Below, piece by piece: positions 1 through 8,659 of a stretch of 64,000 nt of DNA. This stretch comes from Pseudoduganella ginsengisoli. GTDB lineage: Bacteria > Pseudomonadota > Gammaproteobacteria > Burkholderiales > Burkholderiaceae_D. The position numbers were made by a program, and so were the translations under genes. The notes below the pieces were generated by a model. The model had not been told where the DNA came from, did not search any database, and saw only the letters and a list, made by a program, of their open reading frames with translations. The DNA lies in NCBI RefSeq assembly GCF_009720865.1, contig NZ_WNLA01000002.1, forward strand, positions 248,001 to 312,000, given 5' to 3'. Position 1 is the first letter of the stretch, and every line of letters starts with the position of its first letter.

Positions 1-609
1 CGCGGGGCTGGGCCGGTCGCCCTCTTCCCAGCCGCCTGAATACGACACGTGCAGCTGGCGGCCCTTGAATTCAAACCGGCCATTTTGCTGGCCGCCGCCA
101 TAAAAGCGCTCCACGCGGCTGCTGGACAGGGTTTGCACGCTCTGCGCTTCGCCTTTGCCTGACGCCAGTTCCAGCGGCTGCACTTCCCGCCACAATGGCT
201 CGCTTTCGCCTGCGCGGTACAGCGTGAACCGCAGCGGCTTGCGCTCGACGCGCAAACGCAGCGCCGTGGTGGTGAATTCCACATGGCTGCTGTCTTCACT
301 GACGTTGACATCCACTTGCGCATCCGCCTTGCCCACGACGATGGCGGCGGCCTGGTCGCCCGCGCCGGTCAATTGGGCCGGCTTGCCGTCCACCTTAGGC
401 GCAGCCCAGATGCGCACGATGTCGGCGCGGGGCAATTCAATGCGGACAATGGCGCCGCTGTCGGTGGCGATATCCCACGCGCCGGCTTTCACTGGCTGGA
501 CACTGCGCAAGTTGCCGACGGGCGCCGCCAGCAGCGGCACAGCGGCAACAGTCAGCAGGGACAACAAGCCGCTGGCAGCGGCGCGGCGATAAGCTTGTTT
601 GCGTTTCAT
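1..609 (-). CDS. GH31-type glycoside hydrolase, N-terminal part (runs off window)
   Basis: The frame is open from ATG at 609 to the left edge (203 codons) and the gene continues outside the window. The first 30 residues look like a signal peptide: MKRKQAYRR, then a Leu/Val/Ala-rich core ending near AAPVG. Next comes a beta-rich region typical of the GH31 N-terminal galactose-mutarotase-like domain, ending in RVERFYGGGQQNGRF, which matches the FYGGGEQ-type motif before the GH31 catalytic barrel. The catalytic nucleophile lies beyond the edge and cannot be checked. It is divergent from a GalNAc catabolic operon and shares its operator region, so an exported alpha-galactosaminidase is a reasonable inference. 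Other GH31 specificities (alpha-glucosidase, alpha-xylosidase) cannot be excluded. Confidence 0.72.
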   Translation of the reverse strand, partial: MKRKQAYRRAAASGLLSLLTVAAVPLLAAPVGNLRSVQPVKAGAWDIATDSGAIVRIELPRADIVRIWAAPKVDGKPAQLTGAGDQAAAIVVGKADAQVDVNVSEDSSHVEFTTTALRLRVERKPLRFTLYRAGESEPLWREVQPLELASGKGEAQSVQTLSSSRVERFYGGGQQNGRFEFKGRQLHVSYSGGWEEGDRPSPA

Positions 610-726
610 GGCATGCTGGCAATGTGAATCGATGCACGCACTTTAGAAAGAAAAGCAAGCATCGTCAACAAAAAGAAAGGAAAACTGAGAATTTATGCGT
701 TGAAAATGCTTTTTCACCGCATTTTT

Positions 727-927
727 CTTTCGATTTCGGAGTTTTATACATGTTTTACTTTCGATTTCGTGGTTAAACTCCGACATCAACGGGGTGAAAC
801 CCAGGCATCCCGGCGGTAGAAAGTAAAAGGAAATCACGCAATATCTTTCGATTTACTTTCGTTATTGACTTTTGAAAAGCAGAACCTTATGCTTTAACGC
901 AATCGCCACTTTTATTTTCTTTCGATG
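727..927. promoter_or_regulatory. AgaR-type operator array (CTTTCGATTT boxes)
   Basis: The 315-bp gap between the GH31 gene and agaS is A/T-rich and carries repeated CTTTCGATTT boxes. CTTTCGATTTCG occurs at 727-738 and again at 758-769. CTTTCGATTTACTTTCGTT lies at 845-863, and CTTTCGATG at 919-927 overlaps the agaS start codon. A minus-strand version (ATTTCCTTTTACTTTC) lies at 819-834. Direct CTTTC repeats are the known signature of AgaR and other DeoR-family repressor sites, and an AgaR gene lies in the operon. Binding is inferred. Confidence 0.75.
865..893 (+). promoter_or_regulatory. sigma70-like promoter of the aga operon
   Basis: TTGACT (865-870), a 17-bp spacer and TATGCT (888-893) make a near-consensus promoter with transcription expected near 900, giving a leader of about 25 nt. 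The third operator box ends two bases before the -35, and the fourth lies between the predicted start site and the agaS ATG. Repressor bound there would cover both promoter and start. Confidence 0.7.
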
Positions 928-2061
928 ACTTTACTTCTGCAACGCGGCCGGCAAAGCTGGTCCGATATTGGCGGCCTTGCCACCGCTGAGGAAATCGCAC
1001 AGCAGCCCGCCGTCTGGCGCGCGCTGGCCACCAGCCTGCAGGCGGAATTGCCCCGCGTCGCAGCCTTCCTTGGCGACAGCCTGCGCAATCCCGCCCAGCG
1101 CGTGATCCTCACGGGCGCGGGCAGTTCCGCCTATGCGGGTGAAATCATTGCCGATACGCTCGATGCCGCATGGCCTGCCCGTGTGCGCGCCGTACCGACC
1201 ACCAGCCTGCTGACACATGCGGAACTCTATCTGGATCCCGCCGCGCCGACCCTGCTGGTATCGTTTGCCCGCAGCGGCGACAGCCCGGAAAGCGTGGCTG
1301 CCGTCGAACTGCTGCGCGCCACCGTGCCTGGCGCCCGGTTCCTGCACGTGACGTGCAATGCCGATGGCGCGCTGGCGAAGCAGGCGGACGGCGATGCCAA
1401 TGTCTGCACCCTGCTGATGCCGCCAGCCAGCTGCGACCGGGGCTTTGCCATGACCAGCAGTTTTACATCGATGGTGCTGGCGGCGCTGTGCGCGCTGTCG
1501 CCGCAGCCCGCCGCGCAGAAGGTACGTGCGCTGGCCTCGATGGCGGAACAGGGGCTGGCCGCATGGGCGGCGCCGGTGGCAGAACTGGCCGCCCGGCGCG
1601 TCGACCGCGTTGTCTACCTGGGCGCGGGTCCGCTGGAAGCGCTGGCCAGGGAAGCCGCGCTGAAAATCCTCGAACTGACGGCCGGCCAGGTGCAGGCCAT
1701 GGCCAATACCCCGCTGGGCTTCCGCCATGGCCCGAAGGCCGCCGTCAACGGCAACACGCTGGTGGTGCTATTCCATAGCGCGAACGCGCTGGCACGCCGC
1801 TATGACGCGGACTTGCTGGCGGAATTGCGCCGCGACGGCATTGCCGCCCGCTGCCTGACTGTCGGCTTTGACGCCGATATCGGCCTGCCACTTGCTGAAG
1901 GCTTGACCGATGCGTGGCTGGCGCCCCTGTGGCTGCTGATGGCTCAGCAATATGCGCTGCACCAGTCCGCGCTGCTGGGACTGCGGCCCGACAACCCCTT
2001 CGCCGGCGGCACGGTCAACCGTGTCGTGCAGGGCGTGACGATATACAAAAGCCATGAATGA
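925..2061 (+). CDS. agaS: AgaS galactosamine-6-phosphate deaminase/isomerase (SIS domain)
   Basis: The 378-residue protein has two SIS sugar-isomerase domains. TGAGSSAYAGE and SFARSGDSPES are phosphosugar-binding segments of the first, and the second carries YLGAGPLEALAREAALKILE and GFRHGPKA. Length and motifs fit AgaS, which converts galactosamine-6-phosphate to tagatose-6-phosphate and ammonia. It is the first gene of the aga operon. ATG 925 is the only sensible start, yet no clear Shine-Dalgarno precedes it; the upstream bases are the CTTTCG operator box. Its last codons overlap agaK by 8 bp. Confidence 0.9.
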   Translation: MTLLLQRGRQSWSDIGGLATAEEIAQQPAVWRALATSLQAELPRVAAFLGDSLRNPAQRVILTGAGSSAYAGEIIADTLDAAWPARVRAVPTTSLLTHAELYLDPAAPTLLVSFARSGDSPESVAAVELLRATVPGARFLHVTCNADGALAKQADGDANVCTLLMPPASCDRGFAMTSSFTSMVLAALCALSPQPAAQKVRALASMAEQGLAAWAAPVAELAARRVDRVVYLGAGPLEALAREAALKILELTAGQVQAMANTPLGFRHGPKAAVNGNTLVVLFHSANALARRYDADLLAELRRDGIAARCLTVGFDADIGLPLAEGLTDAWLAPLWLLMAQQYALHQSALLGLRPDNPFAGGTVNRVVQGVTIYKSHE

Positions 2062-3025
2062 CCACACGCACCGCGCATGGCACGGCATTGATATCGGCGG
2101 CACCAAGATCGAATTGGTGACGTATGCCGAACAGGGTGGCCAATTGCACGAGCGGCACCGGGAACGGATTGCCACGCCAGGCCACAATTTCAGTGAATTC
2201 ATGAGCGCGATTGCCGCGCTGGTGGCGCGCGCCGATACCGCATTGGGTGAAGGCAAGCCTGTGCGTGCGGCAGCCGGCGTCGGCCTGCCCGGCATTATCG
2301 ACAGCGCCAGCGGACGGCAGGTCAGTTCCAATGTCCCCGCGCTGAACGGCCGCCTGGTGGCGCAAGCCATGCAGGAAGCGCTGCAGCGCCCTGTCACCAT
2401 CGGCAATGACTGCCAGTGCTTCGCGCTGTCGGAAGCGCAGGGCGGCGCGGCGGACGGCTTGCCCACCATGTTCGGCGCCATTCTTGGCACCGGTGCGGGT
2501 GGCGGCTATTGCGTCGAAGGCCGTTTGCAGCGGGGCTTTAACGGCATTGCCGGAGAATGGGGCCACTGGACCATTCCCGCGCCGCTGCTGGCGCGCCATG
2601 GTTTGCCGGTGTATGACTGCCCATGCGGCAAACAGGGCTGCCTGGAGCGCTATGTGTCCGGCCCAGCCATGAGCCGGCTGCATGCGCACTTCGGCGGCGA
2701 CGGCGCGCAGCCGCTGGCCATTGCCGCACGCGCCCATGGCGCCGGTGCGCCGGAAGCGGCCGTGCATACGGAAGCCGTGCACCTGGATTTGCTGGGCCAT
2801 GCGTTGGCGAACCTGGTGCTGTCTTACGATCCGCACGCCATCGTGCTGGGTGGCGGCTTGTCGAATTTGCCGCACCTGTACCGCGATTTGCCGGCTGCCG
2901 TACGGCGCCATTTATTCCGGGGCGTGCAAGTGCCTCCTATCCTGCCGCCCCGCTTTGGCGACGCGGGCGGTGCGCGCGGCGCGGCGCTGCTGGCGCGCCA
3001 GCAAACCATGACTTCAATCTTTTAA
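2054..3025 (+). CDS. agaK: AgaK-type ROK family N-acetylgalactosamine kinase
   Basis: This is a 323-residue ROK kinase. The N-terminal GIDIGGTKIEL is the phosphate-binding loop, IGNDCQCFALSE holds the catalytic Asp, LGTGAGGG is the second phosphate motif, and CPCGKQGCLE is the ROK zinc-binding cluster. ROK kinases phosphorylate unmodified hexoses or N-acetylhexosamines. Placement between agaS and agaZ argues for GalNAc 6-phosphorylation in the cytoplasm after import. GlcNAc or ManNAc kinase activity is the alternative. It overlaps agaS at the 5' end, and its TAA directly abuts the next ATG, so translation is probably coupled. Confidence 0.85.
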   Translation: MNDHTHRAWHGIDIGGTKIELVTYAEQGGQLHERHRERIATPGHNFSEFMSAIAALVARADTALGEGKPVRAAAGVGLPGIIDSASGRQVSSNVPALNGRLVAQAMQEALQRPVTIGNDCQCFALSEAQGGAADGLPTMFGAILGTGAGGGYCVEGRLQRGFNGIAGEWGHWTIPAPLLARHGLPVYDCPCGKQGCLERYVSGPAMSRLHAHFGGDGAQPLAIAARAHGAGAPEAAVHTEAVHLDLLGHALANLVLSYDPHAIVLGGGLSNLPHLYRDLPAAVRRHLFRGVQVPPILPPRFGDAGGARGAALLARQQTMTSIF

Positions 3026-4384
3026 ATGATGAACGAGACTGAAAATTTGTCCCCGGTACAGCACATCGTCAAGGCGCACCGCAGCGGCGGCGCCGTCGGC
3101 CTGTACAGCGTGTGCTGCAGCCATCCGGTGGTGCTGCGCGCCGCCATGCGCACGGCGCTGGCCTACGATACCGTGCTGCTGGTGGAAGCGACGTCAAACC
3201 AGGTCGACCAGTTTGGCGGCTATACGGGCATGACGCCGCCGCAATTCCGCGATTACGTGCATGGCCTGGCCCGTGAACTGGACTTCCCCGCCGCGCGCCT
3301 GGTGCTGGGCGGCGACCACCTGGGACCGAATGCGTGGCAGCAGCTCGATGCCGGCGCCGCGATGGCCAACGCGGAAGTCTTGATTGCCGCCTATGCGGCA
3401 GCGGGCTTCCACAAAATCCACCTCGATTGCAGCATGCGCTGCGCGGATGACCCGCCGGTGCTGCCCGATGAAACCGTGGCGGAGCGCTCCGCGCGCCTGT
3501 GCGTGGTGGCGGAAAAGGCTGCCGCCGATGCCGGCTTGCCGCCGCCCGTGTATGTCATCGGGACCGAAGTGCCGGTGCCGGGCGGCGAGGCATCGCTGGC
3601 ACAGGCGCTGGCCGTGACGGCGCCCGCTGCCGCGCGCAATACGCTGGACGTGCACCGGCGCGCCTTTTACGGCGCGGCATTGCACGATGCGTGGCGCCGC
3701 GTGATTGCCATGGTGGTGCAGCCCGGCGTGGACTTCGACCACAGCGCGATCCAGCATTACGATGCGGCGCAGGCGGCCAGCCTGTCCGACTTCGTCGCGG
3801 GCCAGCCCGGCCTTGTCTTTGAAGCGCACTCCACCGACTACCAGCGTGAAACAGCGCTGCACGAAATGGTGCGCGACCACTTTGCCATCCTCAAGGTGGG
3901 CCCGGCCGCCACGTTTGCGCTGCGCGAAGGCTACTATGCGCTGGAACAGATTGAAAGTGAACTGGTGCCAAAGGCGCAGTGCTCCAACCTGATGCGCACG
4001 CTGGAAGACACGATGCTGGACAAGCCGCAGCACTGGCGCAAGCACTATCACGGCAATGGCGTCGAACAGCGCCTGCTGCGCCGCTATGCGCTGTCCGACC
4101 GCTGCCGCTATTACTGGGGCGAACCGGACGTGGTGCACGCCGTGGCGCGCCTGATGGCCAACCTGGAAAGCGTGGCGATCCCTTTGCCGCTGCTGTCGCA
4201 GCATTTGCCGGAACAGTACCTCGAAGTGCTGCAGGGCCAGCTGGACAACCGTCCGGCAAGCTTGCTGGAGCATAAGGTGGGCCGCGTCCTCGCGCAATAT
4301 GCGCGGGCGTGCAACCGCAACCAGGCTGGCGCCACTGCGGAACCGTCACCGGCAAGTGCTGGCGCAACGGCGGCAATCTGTTAA
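3026..4384 (+). CDS. agaZ: GatZ/KbaZ/AgaZ family tagatose-phosphate protein
   Basis: The 452-residue protein belongs to the GatZ/KbaZ family, with GLYSVCCSHPVVL near the N terminus, GGDHLGPN, LDCSMRCADD, FEAHSTDYQ and ILKVGPAATFALREG. The family is classically the non-catalytic partner of class II tagatose-1,6-bisphosphate aldolase, and some proteobacterial AgaZ proteins have been proposed to act as tagatose-6-phosphate kinases. No kbaY/gatY catalytic aldolase subunit and no PfkB-type tagatose-6-phosphate kinase occur in this operon, which makes the kinase proposal attractive here. ATG 3026 and ATG 3029 are both possible starts; the first directly follows the agaK stop. Confidence 0.8.
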   Translation: MMNETENLSPVQHIVKAHRSGGAVGLYSVCCSHPVVLRAAMRTALAYDTVLLVEATSNQVDQFGGYTGMTPPQFRDYVHGLARELDFPAARLVLGGDHLGPNAWQQLDAGAAMANAEVLIAAYAAAGFHKIHLDCSMRCADDPPVLPDETVAERSARLCVVAEKAAADAGLPPPVYVIGTEVPVPGGEASLAQALAVTAPAAARNTLDVHRRAFYGAALHDAWRRVIAMVVQPGVDFDHSAIQHYDAAQAASLSDFVAGQPGLVFEAHSTDYQRETALHEMVRDHFAILKVGPAATFALREGYYALEQIESELVPKAQCSNLMRTLEDTMLDKPQHWRKHYHGNGVEQRLLRRYALSDRCRYYWGEPDVVHAVARLMANLESVAIPLPLLSQHLPEQYLEVLQGQLDNRPASLLEHKVGRVLAQYARACNRNQAGATAEPSPASAGATAAIC

Positions 4385-4422
4385 GCTGCCGTTTTTCAGC
4401 CCACAGCCTACTGAGTCCAACC

Positions 4423-5190
4423 ATGCGTAATACCAGCCAACGCCGCGAAGCGATCCTGCAAATCCTGGCCCGCCAGGGTTCGGTGCAAGTCACGGATATG
4501 GTCGAACAATTCGGCGTTTCCGCCGTGACGATCCGCAGCGATTTGACGGCGCTGGAATCGCAAGGGCTGGTCACGCGCAGCCATGGCGGTGCGCTGCTGG
4601 CGCGCACGCCGCCTCCGGAACACAGCATCCGCCAGAAGGATGCGATCAACCACGAGCAAAAGGAGCGCATCGGTGCGCTGGCGGCCAGCCTGGTGCAGCC
4701 GGGCGACAATATCGTCATCGACTCCGGCACCACGACGATTTCGCTGGCGCGCCATTTGCGCAATGCGGACAGCGTGACGGTTGCCACCAATGGCTTGAAC
4801 ATCGCGTGGGAATTGCAGGATGCGCCCGGCGTGGACTTGATCTTGACGGGCGGTTTGCTGCACAAGAAATCGCTGTCGATCCAGGGCAGCCAGGCGGAAT
4901 CGTGCCTGCAGGCTTACAGTTTCGACAAGCTGTTCCTGGGCGTCGATGGCTTCGACCTGCAATTCGGCGTCACCACGCACCATGAAGCGGAAGCGAGCCT
5001 GAACCACAAGATGGTGGAACGCTCCCGCAAAGTCATCGTCCTCACGGACGCTTCCAAGTTCGGGCGCGTCAGCCTGCACCGCATCGTGCAGCTGGACCGC
5101 GTCCATACCGTCATCACCGATGCCGCCATCAGCCCCGAGTACCGCGAGGGCCTGCAGCGGCTGGGCATCGAATTACTTATAGCGGAATAG
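4423..5190 (+). CDS. agaR: AgaR, DeoR-family repressor of GalNAc genes
   Basis: The 255-residue DeoR-family regulator has an N-terminal winged helix at about residues 1-57 (RREAILQILARQGSVQV, then VSAVTIRSDLTALESQGLV). The C-terminal DeoRC sugar-phosphate sensor carries DSGTTTISLARHLR and LFLGVDGFD. The frame is open further upstream, but ATG 4423 (MRNTSQRREA) is chosen because DeoR proteins begin just before the helix-turn-helix. It is probably an autoregulated repressor released by a galactosamine phosphate. The CTTTCG box array upstream of agaS is its likely target. Confidence 0.88.
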   Translation: MRNTSQRREAILQILARQGSVQVTDMVEQFGVSAVTIRSDLTALESQGLVTRSHGGALLARTPPPEHSIRQKDAINHEQKERIGALAASLVQPGDNIVIDSGTTTISLARHLRNADSVTVATNGLNIAWELQDAPGVDLILTGGLLHKKSLSIQGSQAESCLQAYSFDKLFLGVDGFDLQFGVTTHHEAEASLNHKMVERSRKVIVLTDASKFGRVSLHRIVQLDRVHTVITDAAISPEYREGLQRLGIELLIAE

Positions 5191-5196
5191 AGCGTC

Positions 5197-6309
5197 GTGT
5201 CGAACCTGATAACGGGCAGAATCCTTACTCCATCCGGCTGGATCAATGGCGCCATGACTTTTGACCAGCGCATCGGCTCCATCGGATATGACTCTGGCGC
5301 CAGCGGCGCGCTGACTATCCTGCCCGGGTTCATTGACTTGCACGTGCACGGCGCGGCCGGCACTGACATCATGGAAGGCGGCGACGCCGGCGCGGTCGTG
5401 GCCCGCACCCACGCGCGGCATGGCACCACGTCCCTGCTGGGCACTACGCTGACGGCGCGCGAGCCGGCCATCCGGCGCGCACTGTCAGGATTGGCAGGCG
5501 TGATTGCCGAACGTCCCGTGGGCGGGGCCCGCATGCTGGGCGTGCACCTGGAAGGCCCGTTTTTGAATATCCACCGTCTCGGTGCGCAGCCGCCGGACGT
5601 GGTGGTGGCCAGCCTCGCGCAAATCCAGGCGTTGAACGCGATCGCGCCGATCCGCGTGTTGACGATGGCGCCGGAAGTGCCGGGCCACCTGGAATTGATC
5701 CCCGCGTTGCGCGATATGGGCATCCGCGTGCAGATCGGCCACAGCGCGGGCACGTATGACGATGGCGTGGCGGCCTTGAATGCGGGCGCCACGGGCTTTA
5801 CCCATTTATATAACGGCATGACGGGCACGGGGCACCACGATCCGGGCATGGCCGCTGCCGCGCTGGCGCATGCCGAATATGCGGAAATCATCCCGGACTT
5901 GCAGCACGTGCAGCCAGGCGCCATCCGCGCCGCCCTGCGCGCGATACCCCGCCTGTATGGCGTGACGGATGCGACGTCGGCTACCGGCATGCCGGATGGC
6001 GAATATGCGCTGGGCACGCAGCGCGTCTTCAAATGCCAGGGCTGCGTGCGGCTGGCAACGGGGTCGCTGGCCGGCAGCGTGCTGACGATGGACCAGGCCC
6101 TGCGCAATTTCGTGGGGCTGGGATTGGACCTGGCCGATGCGTCGAACCGCCTGTCGCGCTATCCGGCCGATTACCTGGGCGAAACGCAACGGGGACGCCT
6201 GGAACCCGGCGCCTGGGCCGACATCGTCGTGCTGGACCAGGATCTGCGCCCCGTCGCAGTCTACGTAGAAGGCCAGGCCATCCCAATACCCGCAACGCCA
6301 GCTCCGTAG
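5197..6309 (+). CDS. agaA: N-acetylgalactosamine-6-phosphate deacetylase (NagA/AgaA family)
   Basis: This 370-residue amidohydrolase starts at GTG 5197, 6 bp after agaR. Family motifs are in order: metal-binding GFIDLHVHGAAG, HLEGPFLN (metal Glu), QIGHSAGT and FTHLYNGMTG (metal His residues), and GVTDATSA (catalytic Asp). It removes the acetyl group from the amino-sugar 6-phosphate, producing the AgaS substrate. Context favours GalNAc-6-P over GlcNAc-6-P; sequence alone does not separate AgaA from NagA. Confidence 0.87.
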   Translation: MSNLITGRILTPSGWINGAMTFDQRIGSIGYDSGASGALTILPGFIDLHVHGAAGTDIMEGGDAGAVVARTHARHGTTSLLGTTLTAREPAIRRALSGLAGVIAERPVGGARMLGVHLEGPFLNIHRLGAQPPDVVVASLAQIQALNAIAPIRVLTMAPEVPGHLELIPALRDMGIRVQIGHSAGTYDDGVAALNAGATGFTHLYNGMTGTGHHDPGMAAAALAHAEYAEIIPDLQHVQPGAIRAALRAIPRLYGVTDATSATGMPDGEYALGTQRVFKCQGCVRLATGSLAGSVLTMDQALRNFVGLGLDLADASNRLSRYPADYLGETQRGRLEPGAWADIVVLDQDLRPVAVYVEGQAIPIPATPAP

Positions 6310-6331
6310 GGCGGATTCCACGAATCCGCCC
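6309..6331. repeat. perfect GC-rich hairpin after agaA
   Basis: GGGCGGATTC (6309-6318), a 3-base CAC loop and GAATCCGCCC (6322-6331) form a 10-bp perfect stem starting in the agaA stop codon. There is no downstream U-run, so it looks more like a REP-like stem or mRNA-stabilising hairpin than an intrinsic terminator. A degraded relative (GGGCGGATTTTACGGGG) follows the SDR gene ending at 16334. Confidence 0.6.
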
Positions 6332-6380
6332 TGCATGAGCGGCCGCAGAGCATGCAAACACCACCAAAACCGGAGACAAC

Positions 6381-8201
6381 ATGCATCCCGCACCCACCCA
6401 GGCACAAACCCCTGCCACCACCGCACCTACCCGCATCTGGGCCATGCGCTACCTGCTGTTCATCGCAGGCATGGGCGGCCTGCTGTACGGCATTGACGTC
6501 GGCATCATCGCGGGCGCCCTGCCCTACCTGGAATCGACCGCGTCACAGGCATGGCAACTGAGCGCGCAGCAATTGTCATACATTGTGGCGGCCGTGCTGC
6601 TGGGCTCTGTGCTGTCATCGCTGTTTGCCGGTGCACTGGCGGACGCCATCGGCCGCCGCTGGGCCATGGTGCTGGCGGGCGGCCTGTTCACGGCCAGTAT
6701 TCCCGTTATCGCACTGGCCGATGGCTACACGGCGCTGTTGCTGGGCCGTTTGCTGCAAGGGATTTCAGGCGGCTTGATTGGCGTCGTGGTGCCGCTGTAC
6801 CTGGCCGAATGCCTGCATGCGCGCCAGCGTGGGCGGGGCGCCGCGCTGTTCCAGCTGTTGCTGACCATTGGACTGGTGGCTGCCGCCGTCATTGGCTATA
6901 TCGAAGCGCAAGGTGTGGAAGCTGCCGTGGATGCGGCCCGCTCGCTGCCGGAAGCCGCCCGCGCGGAAGCGCTGTTCGATGCGAAAGACCATGCGTGGCG
7001 GCGCATTTTCTGGATGTGCCTTGCGCCGGGGCTGGTGTTTACTGCCGGTAGCCTGCTGCTGGCGGAATCGCCGCGCTGGCTGGCGCGCCGTGGCCGCATT
7101 GAACAGGCGCGCGCCGCCCTGCTGCGTACCCGCACGCAGGCGGAAGCCGACATGGAAATGCGCGATATCGGCGCCGGCCTGGCGCAGGTGCATGCAGATG
7201 TCGCCGCGCCGCGCGCAACGGATCCTTTGCTGAGCCGCCGCTATGTGCTGCCCTTCCTGCTGGCTTGCCTGATCCTGGCCTGTACGCAGGCGACGGGTAT
7301 TAATTCCATTCTCGCGTATGTGGTCAACATCCTGAACCAGGCGGGCTTGCCGGGCGCCACGGCCAATATGGCGGACGTGGGCTTGAAGGTATTGAATGCC
7401 GTGATGACGGTGGCGGCCGTTGCGCTGGTTGATACGCGGGGACGCAAGTTCTTGCTGATGCTGGGCAGCGGCGGCATTGTCGTGGCGCTGGTGGCGGCGG
7501 GCCTGCTGTTCCGTAGCGCCGAGGGCAAGCAGCGGGATGTCACCGCGCAGGTGCAGGCTGCCGTGGTGGCCGATAGCTTGTCGCTGCGTGCCGATACGGC
7601 GGCATTGCAGGCGCTGGGCGCCGCGGCCGGCAACGGTCCCGTGCAATTGACGGTGGCGTATGCATATGGCCCCTTCACCAATGTGCAATCACTGCGCAGC
7701 GATGATCCAGCCTTGCCTGCCTTGGCCGTTTCACGTGAGTCAACCGTGCAGCAGGATAGCGTGATTGGTGCATTCTTCCGCAAGCTGCATGTGAATCCGT
7801 TTGCGGATCCGGCTGAAGCGCGCGCTGCGCCATTGCGCATCGAGCAGGCTACGGTGGGTGCGGTGCCGCCGTCGTCGCATGGCTGGCTGGTGGCCTTGGC
7901 GATTTGCCTGTTTGTCGCCAGCTTTGCCGTGGGACCGGGCGTGTGCGTGTGGCTGGCGTTGTCGGAGCTGATGCCGACCCGCATCCGCTCCAACGGCATG
8001 AGCATTGCGCTGCTCATCAATCAGTTTGTATCGACCGTGATTGCAGCCGTGTTCTTGCCTACGGTTGGGCGGCATGGCTACTCGGCCATGTTCTTTTATG
8101 GCGCGGCGTGCACGGTCGTGTACTTCCTGGCGGCAGCGTTCCTGTTGCCCGAGACAAAAGGCAAGACCTTGGAAGAGATCGAGGCGCATTTCTCGCGCTG
8201 A
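6381..8201 (+). CDS. sugar-porter MFS transporter with a large inserted loop
   Basis: The 606-residue MFS permease is of the sugar porter family. GGLLYGIDVGIIAGALPY is helix 1, DAIGRRWAM is the loop 2-3 signature, GRLLQGISGGLIGVVVPLYLAE is helix 4, and PETKGKTLEEIE is the C-terminal signature. Family members are usually about 450-500 residues. The extra length is a periplasmic-side insert of about 115 residues between helices 9 and 10 (roughly 375-490) plus a smaller insert after helix 6. GGAG lies before ATG 6381. It is likely the GalNAc/hexosamine:H+ symporter feeding AgaK, since no PTS genes are present. Confidence 0.82.
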   Translation: MHPAPTQAQTPATTAPTRIWAMRYLLFIAGMGGLLYGIDVGIIAGALPYLESTASQAWQLSAQQLSYIVAAVLLGSVLSSLFAGALADAIGRRWAMVLAGGLFTASIPVIALADGYTALLLGRLLQGISGGLIGVVVPLYLAECLHARQRGRGAALFQLLLTIGLVAAAVIGYIEAQGVEAAVDAARSLPEAARAEALFDAKDHAWRRIFWMCLAPGLVFTAGSLLLAESPRWLARRGRIEQARAALLRTRTQAEADMEMRDIGAGLAQVHADVAAPRATDPLLSRRYVLPFLLACLILACTQATGINSILAYVVNILNQAGLPGATANMADVGLKVLNAVMTVAAVALVDTRGRKFLLMLGSGGIVVALVAAGLLFRSAEGKQRDVTAQVQAAVVADSLSLRADTAALQALGAAAGNGPVQLTVAYAYGPFTNVQSLRSDDPALPALAVSRESTVQQDSVIGAFFRKLHVNPFADPAEARAAPLRIEQATVGAVPPSSHGWLVALAICLFVASFAVGPGVCVWLALSELMPTRIRSNGMSIALLINQFVSTVIAAVFLPTVGRHGYSAMFFYGAACTVVYFLAAAFLLPETKGKTLEEIEAHFSR

Positions 8202-8297
8202 CCTACAAGCTGCCGGGGCGTGCGCCTACAGCCGCGCCCTGCTTCTGCGCCTAGCATGGGGGCGCCGGGATCATCCGGCGCATTTTGGGAGACCAGC

Positions 8298-8651
8298 ATG
8301 GCTCAGAATCAACAGCATGGCGACCAGGCCATCGGCAGCGGCAATACGCAAGACGGTATCCAGGGTACGCCGTCCGGTACAGAAGGCGCCACGACGGGCC
8401 AGGGTGTGGAAAAAGGCCAGTCAAAGCAGCGTACCCAGGATCAGGGCAACCGCCAATCCTCGGGCGGCACGGAAACTTATCAGCGCAATGACTTGTTTGA
8501 AGACGACGGCGAGGATGCTGAATTAAGTGAAGCCGAGCGCGCCCGTTCGCAGCAAAGCGCCCAGCGCGAAGGCTTGGGTAGCCGGCAGCACTCCGGACGC
8601 TCCGAACGCGGCAACCGCCAGGGCCTGGACACAGAGCAGAACGGCGAGTAA
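8298..8651 (+). CDS. small disordered hydrophilic protein, unknown function
   Basis: This 117-residue protein starts at ATG 8298 behind GGGAGA; an upstream in-frame extension lacks a ribosome site. Composition is dominated by Gln, Gly, Ser, Glu and Arg with almost no hydrophobic residues, so it should be intrinsically disordered. A central acidic patch (LFEDDGEDAELSEAE) separates two Q/G/S-rich halves. I recognise no family. The composition recalls stress-induced KGG-like hydrophilic proteins, but the repeat signature is absent. It follows the MFS gene by 96 bp. Confidence 0.6.
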   Translation: MAQNQQHGDQAIGSGNTQDGIQGTPSGTEGATTGQGVEKGQSKQRTQDQGNRQSSGGTETYQRNDLFEDDGEDAELSEAERARSQQSAQREGLGSRQHSGRSERGNRQGLDTEQNGE

Positions 8652-8659
8652 CCCCCGGT

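Noticed and set aside
3194..4297. 367-codon minus-strand frame inside agaZ
   Set aside because: It is antisense to agaZ with biased composition and no ribosome site or homology.
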